Shown: positions 1-7,042, numbered from the stretch's first letter. The stretch is DNA of 10,078 nt from Candidatus Zhuqueibacterota bacterium (GCA_013361015.1 JABWAN010000115.1:1-10078); one strand, 5' to 3'. Numbers and translations are program-made. Notes: a model not told the origin generated them from the letters alone.

Positions 1-791
1 AAGGCCTTTTTGAACAAAAGCTGCAACGCCTTTTCGCCACGCTCGCCCATGTCGATCGTCACCTCATTCACGTACATCTTCACGAACTTCGCGCCGAGTT
101 GTGCATTGATGCCGCGTCCGAATTGCAACGCGTAGGGAATGGCTTCTTCTTGATGCGCGTAGCCGTACTGAATGCTGTCGCGCAAGCCTTGCGAGAGCCG
201 GTGTGCCAGGTCGAGACCGAGGTCGCGGCGCACCACGTCGAGGCCGAGCGGCAGCGGCAACCCGTTGGAATCCTCGCGCCACACTTCGCCGAAGTCGAGC
301 AATTTGTGCAAACCGGATTCATGATAATTGATCTGGCCTTCGTGAATGAGCAAACCGGCGTCGACTTTATCGGTGAGCACGGCGTCGATGATCGCATCGA
401 ACGGCAGGTCGGTGTTGCGCACGTTCTCCACATAAATCTTCAATAAAAGATTTGCCGTCGTCCAGCGTCCCGGCGTACCGATCGTTTTGCCGTCCAACTC
501 TTTCATGCTCGAATACTTGCTAGAGACGATGATGGGGCCGTAGCCTTCGCCCATGCTGGCGCCGGTGCGCATGACCCAATATTTGTCGCCGACATACGGC
601 AGCGCATGCGCGGAAATCGCGGTGACTTCAAGCTCCGCGTGCAACGCGCGCTCGTTGAGCGATTGAATGTCTGCCATGACATGCTCGATTTTCACGCCGG
701 GGATTTTGACTTTTTCCGAGGCCAGTCCATAAAACATGAACGCATCGTCGGGATCGGGGCTATGACCGACGCGAATGATTCTTTCTTGCAC
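1..791 (-). CDS. mqnD: MqnD-type 1,4-dihydroxy-6-naphthoate synthase (MqnA/MqnD family), 3' end cut by the window
   Basis: Cytoplasmic enzyme of the futalosine route to menaquinone; MqnD converts cyclic dehypoxanthine futalosine to 1,4-dihydroxy-6-naphthoate. 263 complete codons are visible. Family members run to about 270-290 residues, so only a short C-terminal tail is missing. Visible signatures: SPDPDDAFMFYG (11-22), an AISAHALPYVGDKYW stretch (58-72), GASMGEGYGP (77-86), PGRWTTANLLL (107-117) and LLIHEGQ (147-153). His150 matches the position of the catalytic His described for Thermus MqnD. The start is GTG: it lies 9 nt after AAAGGAG and gives the family's usual N-terminus, while the next in-frame ATG (Met19) falls inside the conserved SPDPDD block. 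It is divergent from the NtrC-type regulator across a 392-bp spacer. MqnA and MqnD are homologous, so the precise step is less certain than the family. Confidence 0.82.
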   Translation of the reverse strand, partial: MQERIIRVGHSPDPDDAFMFYGLASEKVKIPGVKIEHVMADIQSLNERALHAELEVTAISAHALPYVGDKYWVMRTGASMGEGYGPIIVSSKYSSMKELDGKTIGTPGRWTTANLLLKIYVENVRNTDLPFDAIIDAVLTDKVDAGLLIHEGQINYHESGLHKLLDFGEVWREDSNGLPLPLGLDVVRRDLGLDLAHRLSQGLRDSIQYGYAHQEEAIPYALQFGRGINAQLGAKFVKMYVNEVTIDMGERGEKALQLLFKKA

Positions 792-800
792 GAGTGCGAT

Positions 801-807
801 CTCCTTT
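801..807 (-). promoter_or_regulatory. Ribosome binding site deciding the GTG start of mqnD
   Basis: On the minus strand the sequence reads AAAGGAG, a strong Shine-Dalgarno match, 9 nt before the GTG codon at 791-789. It supports the GTG start over the internal ATG. Confidence 0.7.
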
Positions 808-899
808 GAATGGGAATTCGTTCACAGTGTTCGCAGGTGCTTACGAACGCTCAAGAGTTAATTGTTTTGCGAAAAGCGCGCGCAATGTAAGCATTAATT

Positions 900-919
900 T
901 TCAGCAAAACCATGCTGAA
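900..919. promoter_or_regulatory. Palindrome TTCAGCA-N6-TGCTGAA in the divergent spacer, candidate operator
   Basis: A perfect 7-bp inverted repeat with a 6-bp spacer lies about 110 bp upstream of mqnD and 265 bp upstream of the regulator. Its 20-bp dyad geometry fits a dimeric HTH protein such as a Fis-type HTH regulator. The core TTCAGC recurs nearby at 944-949 and 1146-1151. Operator function, and the idea that the adjacent regulator binds here, are inference. It could also form a small RNA hairpin. Confidence 0.35.
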
Positions 920-943
920 TTCTGTTAAAGATTGGACATCTGC

Positions 944-954
944 TTCAGCCTGAA
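944..954. promoter_or_regulatory. Short palindrome TTCAG-C-CTGAA, second candidate operator
   Basis: A perfect 5+1+5 palindrome carrying the same TTCAG/CTGAA half-sites as the 900-919 dyad, with starts 44 bp apart (about four helical turns). The nonamer CTTCAGCCT (943-951) is repeated exactly at 1145-1153, just before the regulator's start. The rest of the 792-1183 spacer shows no convincing sigma70 promoter for either gene. Confidence 0.28.
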
Positions 955-1112
955 ACAACTTCCGGGGCCGTGTCGCAGGCGCTAGACAAGGATAAGATGA
1001 GACAAATCAGCCCTAGCCTGCCTCCAAAGGCAAGTGCGGGAATGGCATCACTTTTGTCTTCCCCGAGCTAGCTGGTTTGCGCATTTATATGACAAAGACT
1101 TTTCAAACGCGA

Positions 1113-1128
1113 GTCGCTTTGCAGCGAC
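1113..1128 (+). other. Hairpin in the leader region of the response regulator
   Basis: GTCGCT-TTGC-AGCGAC is a perfect 6-bp stem with a 4-nt loop. Two more pairs (1109-1110 with 1129-1130) can form across a 2-nt bulge. It ends about 55 nt before the regulator ATG and has no following T-tract, so it is not a terminator. It may be an mRNA leader structure or a protein site. Confidence 0.3.
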
Positions 1129-1183
1129 GCATGCCAGAAATTGACTTCAGCCTAGGGCATACAACAATTGCAGAGAGTGGAGC

Positions 1184-2728
1184 ATGAACTCGCCAGGTCA
1201 GCCGACATCGAACTCCGCTTTACACGCGAATGAGGACGAGCTTGCGAATGCCAAAATACTTTTGATCGACGACGATCATGACATGCACGAGCTGTGTCGC
1301 CATTATTTGGAAAAGGCCGGGTATCAATTCGTTTCCGCGCACGATGGTGCGCAAGGTTTGGAAATCGTTCGGCGCGGCGCGATCGATCTTATTTTGCTCG
1401 ATCTCATGTTACCCGACCGGGACGGTTTCACTATTTACCAGGAGTTGCTTTCGCACCCAGATTTTAAGCACGTGCGGCGTGTGCCGGTTATTGCACTCAC
1501 GGCCAGTGCGGATTTCAATGCACGCAAGCAGGAGTTGTTGGATGCCGGGGTGTGCATGTATCTCGAAAAGCCGTTTGGCTCGCACGAGTTGCTCAAAGTA
1601 ATCGAGAATGTTTTGCTGGCTTGGCAGGTGCGCGAACGTAAAGGCGCGCCGGACCATACGAACGGCGAAGACTTGCGGCGCGTGTTGGAAGAGAACCGCA
1701 AGCTGCGCTCACAAATTCAGGAGCGCTTGAACTGCGAGAAGCTGGTGAGCAGCTCGCCGCAGATGCGCGACCTGGTCGAGCGCTTGTTCAAGGTGGCGCA
1801 GACGGAGGCGAGTATTTTGATTCATGGCGAGAAGGGTTCGGGCAAAGAATTTCTCGCGCGGTGCATTCATGCGAATAGCGCGCGCACCAACGGCCCGTTC
1901 GTCGCCGTGAATTGCGCGGCCCTGCCGAGCAATTTACTGGAGCAGGAGCTTTGGGGTTATGAGAAGGATGCCTTTGCGGGCGCGTTGCACTTGCGCCGCG
2001 GCTTGCTGGAGCTGGCGGAGGGCGGAACCTTGTTCTTGGATGACGTTACCGAGTTGGGATCCGATTTACAAACCAAGCTGCTGCGCGTATTGCACGATCG
2101 GCAATTTCATCGCCTCGGCGGCAAATATGCATTCAACGCGGATTTTCGCGTCATTTCCGCGAGCGTGCGCGATCCGCTGGCCGCGGTTAAAGATAAAATC
2201 CTCCGGCACGATCTCTTTTATCGTCTCAACGTTATTCCGATTGCACTTCCTCCGCTGCGTGAGCGCCAAGAAGACCTCCCGATCTTGTGCCGCATCTTTC
2301 TGCAAGATTTTGCCCGCATGCACGAGCAGTCCCTGCTCGAAGTTTCGCCCGAGGCTCAGGAAAAACTTTTGAACTATAGTTGGCCCGGCAATGTGCAGGA
2401 GCTGCAGCAAGTGCTGGAAAGCCTCGCGGCGCGCCCCGGCAACGCGCGGCTCGAAGTGGCGGATTTGCCGGAGCACATCCGCACAAGCGAGGCCGGAGAA
2501 ACTCCGCGCATGCGTACGGAAATCCTGCGCCATGAACGCAGCATGCCGCTGCGGGAAGCGCGGCAAAGGTGGGTGGAACAGTTCGAGCGCAAATATCTGA
2601 TTGATTTGCTCAACCAATACAACGGCAATATCAGTCGCGTTGCGCGCCGCGCCGGCGTGCATCGTATGACGATCTATCGCATGCTGAAGAATTATGATAT
2701 CACCATCACGCCCCGGCGTGCAGAATAA
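1184..2728 (+). CDS. NtrC-type response regulator (REC - AAA+ - Fis HTH) with a degenerate AAA+ domain
   Basis: 514 residues in the order REC (about 23-147), a charged probable coiled-coil linker (162-185), AAA+ (about 187-430) and Fis-type HTH (about 468-505). The receiver looks functional: acidic cluster D29-D31, phosphoacceptor D73 (LLDLMLPDRDG), T106 and K129. Walker A is intact (GEKGSGKE, 215-222), as are the Glu-switch Asn (N243) and both Arg-finger positions (R341, R347). Four signature sites are altered. GAFTGA reads DAFAGA (262-267), Walker B ends Asp-Asp instead of Asp-Glu (286-287), the sensor I Asn is Val328, and the sensor II Arg of GNVREL is Gln405. Classical members use these to hydrolyse ATP and remodel sigma54 RNA polymerase, so this protein probably binds DNA under phosphorylation control without sigma54 activation, as TyrR and Rhodobacter NtrC do. 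No histidine kinase gene lies nearby. The start has only a weak purine-rich leader (GAGAGTGGAG). Confidence 0.9.
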   Translation: MNSPGQPTSNSALHANEDELANAKILLIDDDHDMHELCRHYLEKAGYQFVSAHDGAQGLEIVRRGAIDLILLDLMLPDRDGFTIYQELLSHPDFKHVRRVPVIALTASADFNARKQELLDAGVCMYLEKPFGSHELLKVIENVLLAWQVRERKGAPDHTNGEDLRRVLEENRKLRSQIQERLNCEKLVSSSPQMRDLVERLFKVAQTEASILIHGEKGSGKEFLARCIHANSARTNGPFVAVNCAALPSNLLEQELWGYEKDAFAGALHLRRGLLELAEGGTLFLDDVTELGSDLQTKLLRVLHDRQFHRLGGKYAFNADFRVISASVRDPLAAVKDKILRHDLFYRLNVIPIALPPLRERQEDLPILCRIFLQDFARMHEQSLLEVSPEAQEKLLNYSWPGNVQELQQVLESLAARPGNARLEVADLPEHIRTSEAGETPRMRTEILRHERSMPLREARQRWVEQFERKYLIDLLNQYNGNISRVARRAGVHRMTIYRMLKNYDITITPRRAE

Positions 2729-2765
2729 AGCAGATTACACCCGGTAATTTCCATTGAACCAATGC

Positions 2766-2771
2766 GGGAGG
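2766..2771 (+). promoter_or_regulatory. Ribosome binding site deciding the start at 2777
   Basis: GGGAGG sits 5 nt before the ATG at 2777. It lies inside a longer reading frame that opens at an ATG at 2762, which has no such signal of its own, so 2777 is the better start. Confidence 0.65.
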
Positions 2772-2776
2772 GTTTT

Positions 2777-3187
2777 ATGCCGTTACCATCACCCGCTGCC
2801 AACGGCCACCAGCGCAAGGAAGCGAGCGCCACTGGGCAGGCGTTAGCAGCCGATTCGCCGCCGGTGCAAATCGTTCCCAAGTCCCGGCTCAGCGAAGAAG
2901 ATTTCAAGCGGAAGATCATCAATGATCTCCTCAGCCACCTCGACTATAAAACCGCGGAACTTAGCGGCGCGGTCGAAGTGAAAAGGGAGGAGATTGCGCA
3001 GGAGTTGTTGCAGCTTTCAACGCGCACGTTGATTTCGTGGTACGAGGCTTTTTTGCTCGTACGCAGCGAATTAATGTACGGCGGCTACGAGCTCAACGGC
3101 TTGCGCATCATCGATCACCCGGCAGACGTGCTGCGTAAGCTCATGAAGAGCGATCCGGAGTTTGATATTCAGCAATTCATATTTTGA
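2777..3187 (+). CDS. Unrecognised soluble protein, second gene of the regulator cluster
   Basis: 136 residues from the SD-supported ATG; the same frame would add five residues from 2762. I do not recognise a family. The first 40 or so residues are rich in Pro, Ala and Ser and probably disordered. The rest is dense in charged helix-forming residues, with a stretch from KSRLSEEDFKRKIINDLL to LVRSELMYGGYELNGLRI and an acidic, hydrophobic C-terminus ending DPEFDIQQFIF. There is no signal peptide, transmembrane segment or catalytic motif. It follows the regulator stop by 48 nt on the same strand with no visible terminator, so co-transcription is likely, and it may be a partner or target of that regulator. 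Coding status rests on the RBS, a frame that fits the operon and sensible composition. Confidence 0.7.
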   Translation: MPLPSPAANGHQRKEASATGQALAADSPPVQIVPKSRLSEEDFKRKIINDLLSHLDYKTAELSGAVEVKREEIAQELLQLSTRTLISWYEAFLLVRSELMYGGYELNGLRIIDHPADVLRKLMKSDPEFDIQQFIF

Positions 3188-3202
3188 GCTCTCAAATCCA
3201 CG

Positions 3203-3216
3203 CCCGAAGATTCGGG
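3203..3216. repeat. Inverted repeat CCCGAA-GA-TTCGGG between the two small plus-strand genes
   Basis: A perfect 6-bp dyad, or realistically a 5-bp stem with a 4-nt loop, 16 nt after the preceding stop. AT-rich flanks (AAAT before, ATTT after) could extend it, but there is no U-tract. It may be a weak pause site, an mRNA-stabilising hairpin or a binding site. It is not a convincing intrinsic terminator. Confidence 0.3.
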
Positions 3217-3291
3217 ATTTAGTCAGCCAAAAATGGAAGGGGAGAATCGGCTTGCACGCATGATTGACACATCAACTGGAGAGGCCCCATC

Positions 3292-3597
3292 ATGGAAAAA
3301 TCACTCGGTGAGTTTCTCGCTCTGGCACTGGTCGTGCTCTTGTTATTCATGGGAGGTTACATCATTGCCAGTATGAGAAGGCGGCCCGTCGCCAGCGGTT
3401 TCCCCGCAGGCGAAAGAAGAAATATTCTCCTCGCTGAGATCTTCAAGATGAAAGAAGCGGGCAAATCTTACGATGAACAGATGAAATATTTGCGACAACA
3501 GGGCATTGACAAGAGCGTGGCCGCTGCGCTACTTACCGATGCTGAGCGAAAATTCAATCGAGAGCACGGTGTCACGAGCGAGGCGATGCTAGAATAA
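3292..3597 (+). CDS. Small single-TM membrane protein of unknown function
   Basis: 101 residues starting at an ATG 7 nt after GGAGAGG (3278-3284). Residues 6-27 form one hydrophobic segment (LGEFLALALVVLLLFMGGYI) followed by MRRRP, so by the positive-inside rule the tail is probably cytoplasmic. The tail (about 35-101) is charged and helical, with SYDEQMKYLRQQGIDKSVAAALL resembling a helix-turn-helix pair such as a small protein-interaction module. No known domain is recognised. It lies 104 bp downstream of the preceding gene on the same strand, after a small inverted repeat, so it may share the regulator's transcript or have its own promoter. It converges with the kinase gene, leaving 87 bp between them with no clear terminator. 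Confidence 0.72.
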   Translation: MEKSLGEFLALALVVLLLFMGGYIIASMRRRPVASGFPAGERRNILLAEIFKMKEAGKSYDEQMKYLRQQGIDKSVAAALLTDAERKFNREHGVTSEAMLE

Positions 3598-3684
3598 AGG
3601 TGGAGCAGCATAGCCCGCTAGTTTGTGCGCATTACTGTTTGGTCGGGGTGGTTTAACACTGGCCCGGCCGTTCCTTCTTTGAAA

Positions 3685-5808
3685 TCAGACCAGTTCGGCA
3701 AGCGCAACAGCGAACTCATGTGCGGTGGCATAACGAACAGCGCGATCTTTCTGCAGCGCTTTCTGCACCAACCGATCGAATCCTGCAGGAAGATTGGCAT
3801 TGAGCTCCGAGGGCGGGATCGTTGCGCCCGCAAGAATACCATGGGAAATCGTGGCCATGCTCTCGCCTAGAAATGGACGATTGCGCGTAGCCATCTCATA
3901 CGCAACCACACCCAACGCAAAAATATCCGAACGACCATCCACTTTCTCCCCTCTTATTTGCTCCGGCGACATGTAGTTCGGCGTTCCCAACAATGCGCCT
4001 TCCTGTGTGAGACTTGAAGAAAAAATGTGCGCGATTCCGAAATCCATGAGCTTCACCGCGCCTGCACGCGTGAGCATAATGTTCGCGGGCTTCACATCGC
4101 GATGCACCACGCCGCGCGTATGCGCATACGCTAAGGCTTCACACACCGGAACCAACAGCTTAACGATTCTCTCCAAAGCCAGCGGCGCTTCTCTCGCAAT
4201 CACCTCTTCGAACGTTTTGCCTTCTAAATATTCCATCGCGATATAGGAATACGGCCCGGCCTCATCAGCTTGATAGATCGTCACGATATTCGGATGATTC
4301 AAAGCGCCGGCGGCTTGCGCTTCGTGCAAGAAGCGTTGCCGCATGCGCTCGTTCGAGGAGGCAGAAAGTCCCGAAAGCGATCGAATGGTTTTAATCGCCA
4401 CGCGGCGATTGAGTGTAGGATCACGGCCCTCGTAAATTTTTCCCATGGCCCCTTCGCCGATCTCGCCCACGATTTCGTAACGCCCGATACGGCGCGGCAT
4501 TTCTTCCAAACGCGTGGCATCGAATGAAAGCGCTGCGGTCTGCACCGGTTTATGCCCTCGCCGGCTGAGTGCAATGGCACCGATGAGACCGATTGCAATG
4601 AGCAACCCCATGGGCTTAAACCAGAGATCGCTGCTCGCAAAAAATCCGAACGACGTCACCCACAGCGCCAGTGCCAAGCCGAAAAGTGCGACACTGGCAT
4701 AAGGTTGCGGCCCTCTCATCCCCACCCAAAAGGCTAGCGCACCGAGCAGCGCCATGGCGAGCAGTTCCAGCATGAGCATGCTGCGTCGCCGCGTGAGTAC
4801 TTCGCGATTCAAAATATTGGCAGTCGAAGTGGCGAGCTTTTCCACGCCGGGCATGCGCGCGCGCACCGGTGTGCGCAAAAAATCTTGCGTGCCCGCCGCA
4901 GTGACGCCCACAAAAACGATTTTGCCCGCAAGGCGAGCAGCGAAATTGCCCGCCAGAATTTCCACGGCTGAAAATTTTTGAAAGACGGTTTCGGCGCCAT
5001 AATAGTTAATCAAGCTGCGCCCTTGCGCATCGAGCGGAACAAACAAATCTCCGGCTTGAATGCCGGCGCCGGCTTTCACCGTCACCTCGCCGCGCGTCAA
5101 GCGTTGCGCGTGAATCGCCACTTGCAGCGGCAGTGCGGGCAGATAAAATTCACCATAGCGAACGAGTAGATTTTCCCAACGCACGGTTTCGCCTTCAGAA
5201 AGAATGTTGACATGGCCGCCGGGCAAACTCGCCGACATTAAATCTGGCCGTGAGTGTAAAAGCTCGCCGGCAGTGGGGAGAGGAAGCTCGTGCATCGTCT
5301 CCGGCGCGTCGAAGAGAATGAGTGCACTGGCGGCGATCGAGGCGGGCAAAGGCGTTGGTGCAGCGCGGGCAGATTGATTGAATTGCGCAAAATAATATGG
5401 CAGCACCACACGGCTGCGGCCGCTCGCGGCGCGCGTATTTTTGAGCGCCTGCACAAGGGCCGCGGTACCCGCGCTGTCTGCAGGTTTGTCGTGCAAAATG
5501 AAATCGCACACGATCAGCTCGGCTTGGGCCCCGGCAAGGCGCTCCACCAGCTCCGCGATTCTTTGCCGCGGCCACGGCCATGCGCCATAGCGTTGAAAAC
5601 TGGCATCGTCAATCGTAACGAGGACGACTCTCTCGCCGGGTGAAAGCGAGCCGCGCAGTTTGAAGAAAAGATCGAGATTGGCGTATTCAATGCGTTCTAG
5701 GAAGGAGGAAAAGGGCAGGATGCCGGCATGCAAAAGCGCGAAGAGCAAGAGAAGCGTTCCGGCGAGGAACTTGGGAAGATGGCGAAACCCGGCGGCTTGC
5801 GAAGTCAT
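3685..5808 (-). CDS. CHASE2-domain transmembrane Ser/Thr protein kinase
   Basis: 707 residues. An N-terminal TM helix (about 13-33) leads into an extracytoplasmic CHASE2 sensor (about 40-335; typical stretches are NLDLFFKLRG, VVLVTIDDASF and GKIVFVGVTAAGTQD). Three more TM helices follow (about 343-363, 370-391, 397-415), placing the C-terminal Hanks-type kinase (443 to about 700) in the cytoplasm. The catalytic core is complete: Gly loop GEGAMG (451-456), Lys473 in VAIK, Glu496, HRDVKPAN (569-576), DFG (589-591) and SPE (614-616). Activation-loop Ser597-599 and Thr601 are candidate phosphosites. The enzyme should phosphorylate Ser/Thr on partners in response to an envelope signal that cannot be named here. 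The start has GGAG 7 nt upstream, and an 8-codon ORF overlaps it. It is the last gene of the FHA / LysM-FecR / kinase block. Confidence 0.95.
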   Translation of the reverse strand: MTSQAAGFRHLPKFLAGTLLLLFALLHAGILPFSSFLERIEYANLDLFFKLRGSLSPGERVVLVTIDDASFQRYGAWPWPRQRIAELVERLAGAQAELIVCDFILHDKPADSAGTAALVQALKNTRAASGRSRVVLPYYFAQFNQSARAAPTPLPASIAASALILFDAPETMHELPLPTAGELLHSRPDLMSASLPGGHVNILSEGETVRWENLLVRYGEFYLPALPLQVAIHAQRLTRGEVTVKAGAGIQAGDLFVPLDAQGRSLINYYGAETVFQKFSAVEILAGNFAARLAGKIVFVGVTAAGTQDFLRTPVRARMPGVEKLATSTANILNREVLTRRRSMLMLELLAMALLGALAFWVGMRGPQPYASVALFGLALALWVTSFGFFASSDLWFKPMGLLIAIGLIGAIALSRRGHKPVQTAALSFDATRLEEMPRRIGRYEIVGEIGEGAMGKIYEGRDPTLNRRVAIKTIRSLSGLSASSNERMRQRFLHEAQAAGALNHPNIVTIYQADEAGPYSYIAMEYLEGKTFEEVIAREAPLALERIVKLLVPVCEALAYAHTRGVVHRDVKPANIMLTRAGAVKLMDFGIAHIFSSSLTQEGALLGTPNYMSPEQIRGEKVDGRSDIFALGVVAYEMATRNRPFLGESMATISHGILAGATIPPSELNANLPAGFDRLVQKALQKDRAVRYATAHEFAVALAELV

Positions 5809-5831
5809 GACGCTGCTCCGTTTGCAGTCAT
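5805..5831 (-). CDS. Possible 8-codon leader ORF (MTANGAAS) overlapping the kinase start
   Basis: On the minus strand GAGGAGGAAACA precedes an ATG that opens an 8-codon frame ending in TGA. That TGA overlaps the kinase ATG in an ATGA arrangement. Its Shine-Dalgarno is better than the kinase's own GGAG, so ribosomes could load here and re-initiate on the kinase. Translation is inferred only from the RBS and the overlap. The alternative is that the GGAGG is chance in a purine-rich leader. Confidence 0.3.
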   Translation of the reverse strand: MTANGAAS

Positions 5832-5854
5832 TGTTTCCTCCTCGCCTCCCCGAA

Positions 5855-5947
5855 TTGTCATTCTGGAAGAGTCTTTTTCAGCACGCACGAAACTGCTAGT
5901 GTCGAGGCTCTTTCTCAACACCAAAAAAGATTCATCCTGAATGACAA
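5855..5947. repeat. 93-bp MITE-like palindromic intergenic repeat
   Basis: Terminal inverted repeats of about 24 bp match at 21 positions, starting TTGTCATTC on each strand (5855-5863, and 5947-5939 read in reverse) and followed by GGA and TCTTTTT. Inside lies a nested dyad, GTGTCGAG (5899-5906) with CTCAACAC (5914-5921), 7 of 8 paired around a 7-nt loop. There is no ORF. Length, ends and folding resemble a non-autonomous palindromic element (MITE or REP type). It fills most of the gap between the LysM-FecR stop and the kinase start and would be transcribed as a folded RNA if the block is one operon. Confidence 0.6.
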
Positions 5948-5985
5948 CATTTTGGTGGGTTAGCAATGAACACGGGCTTGGCATT

Positions 5986-6978
5986 CTATCTCCCCATCGC
6001 GAGATCGCGATCCCGTTCTTGATTCCATCGCACCCACGCCAGATCACCGCCGTGATCTGCAAACGCACGCGGCTCGCCGGGCTTGCCGTTTTTGGCAATG
6101 ACGAGCTCTTGATAAGCCTGTACCCTCTTGATCCACGTTTCCATGGGAATTTGTTGCGGCCCGGGAACTTGTCGCGGCGGGCCGATTTGCTGAGGCGCGC
6201 CGCCCGCAGGATTCGAACGCACTTGCACTGCGCCTTCATAAACTCGCACCGCTGCTGCGCTGTCTGCTGCAACCACGGCGCGATAGACCGTGCCTTGCAC
6301 GCCGGCAATCGCCGTGGGCAGCTTGACCTCGACTTTGGGCGGCTTATCGAGAAAAATCGTAATGCGGGTCCACAACGAGCCGAGGTCTAAAGCAAAATTG
6401 GCTTGATACGAATTTGCGGCGCTGCGGGTTGACGTGCTGCGCTGCAACGTGACGATCTTCAGCCGCGAATTGGCAGAGAGCCGCAGCACGCTGCGATTGT
6501 CGAGCACCAACTCGGCCCTCCCGTCCCTGCTTGTTTCGATTTCATCGTTTGGTTTTAAAATTAAGTTTACCGGCGCGGGCACGAATGCGGCCGTGCTCGC
6601 ACCGCGACGATAGCGCACCGTGCCTTCCGCAAAAGTTAGCACTGCATGCGCGGCTGCGCTGCGCAAAAGTTCCGGCGGCGGTTCCGGCGCTTGCCGCACG
6701 GGAAAGAAAAGCGTGTCGCCGGGATGAATGCGATTGAGATCGGCGAGATGGCGGTTCGCTTGTTTGAGCACGGCGAAAAGCGAGTCAGTGAAATAGCCAT
6801 AATAGCGAATGGCGAGATAGCTGGCCGTGTCGCCTTTGCGCACGAGGAAAGTTTGGGTGGAAGCTGCGCTCCAGCTTTGGCGCAACAGGCCGGCGAGCAA
6901 CAAGAGCGACGCGATACCGAACGCGAGCAGCGCAACAGTTTTCAAGCGTGTGGGAAAACTGACGAGGTGTTTTGACAT
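5986..6978 (-). CDS. Membrane-anchored LysM-FecR domain protein
   Basis: 330 residues from the ATG at 6978. A short basic N-terminus (KH, R, K) precedes a hydrophobic segment (about 14-32), a signal anchor or uncleaved signal. Next comes a LysM peptidoglycan-binding domain (about 41-94: FLVRKGDTASYLAIRYYG, then NRIHPGDTLFFP). FecR follows (about 113-255: EGTVRYRRG, RDGRAELVLDNRSVLRLS, AIAGVQGTVYR, VYEGAVQVR). The tail is rich in Pro, Gly and Gln and ends charged. The protein is therefore probably periplasmic and could attach to the wall or bind glycans while sensing or scaffolding through FecR. The frame runs open to 7110, inside the FHA gene, but the extension is unlike a signal region, so the ATG just before the hydrophobic segment is preferred. 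That ATG has no clear Shine-Dalgarno. It lies 64 bp after the FHA stop. Confidence 0.88.
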   Translation of the reverse strand: MSKHLVSFPTRLKTVALLAFGIASLLLLAGLLRQSWSAASTQTFLVRKGDTASYLAIRYYGYFTDSLFAVLKQANRHLADLNRIHPGDTLFFPVRQAPEPPPELLRSAAAHAVLTFAEGTVRYRRGASTAAFVPAPVNLILKPNDEIETSRDGRAELVLDNRSVLRLSANSRLKIVTLQRSTSTRSAANSYQANFALDLGSLWTRITIFLDKPPKVEVKLPTAIAGVQGTVYRAVVAADSAAAVRVYEGAVQVRSNPAGGAPQQIGPPRQVPGPQQIPMETWIKRVQAYQELVIAKNGKPGEPRAFADHGGDLAWVRWNQERDRDLAMGR

Positions 6979-7042
6979 AATAAGTATGCGATTCGTTATA
7001 GAAGGAAAAAGCAAGTTATTAGCTGCGGCGCATTTGTATGAT

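Noticed and set aside
1019..1032. TGCCT-CCAA-AGGCA hairpin as a terminator or riboswitch in the divergent spacer
   Set aside because: A 5-bp stem without a T-tract or any recognisable aptamer pattern is expected by chance.
1043..1058. Sigma54-like promoter TGGCAT-N5-TTGTC upstream of the regulator
   Set aside because: The -12 element has GT instead of the nearly invariant GC and the -24 element is imperfect; one chance match in 392 bp is not enough.
2066..2662. 198-codon minus-strand frame opposite the response regulator
   Set aside because: It is antisense to well-conserved AAA+ and HTH coding sequence and looks like a composition artefact.
3241..3256. GG...TTGCA pattern before the small membrane gene resembling a sigma54 site
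   Set aside because: The GG and GC are separated by 11 bases instead of 10, which sigma54 does not tolerate well.
3598..3684. Bidirectional terminator between the convergent membrane-protein and kinase genes
   Set aside because: Only the short GGCC-C-GGCC palindrome is present, without a usable loop or T-tract.
5805..6308. 167-codon minus-strand frame spanning the 3' end of the LysM-FecR gene and the palindromic repeat
   Set aside because: It overlaps the real FecR frame and reads through the repeat; only its last eight codons have an RBS, listed as the leader ORF.
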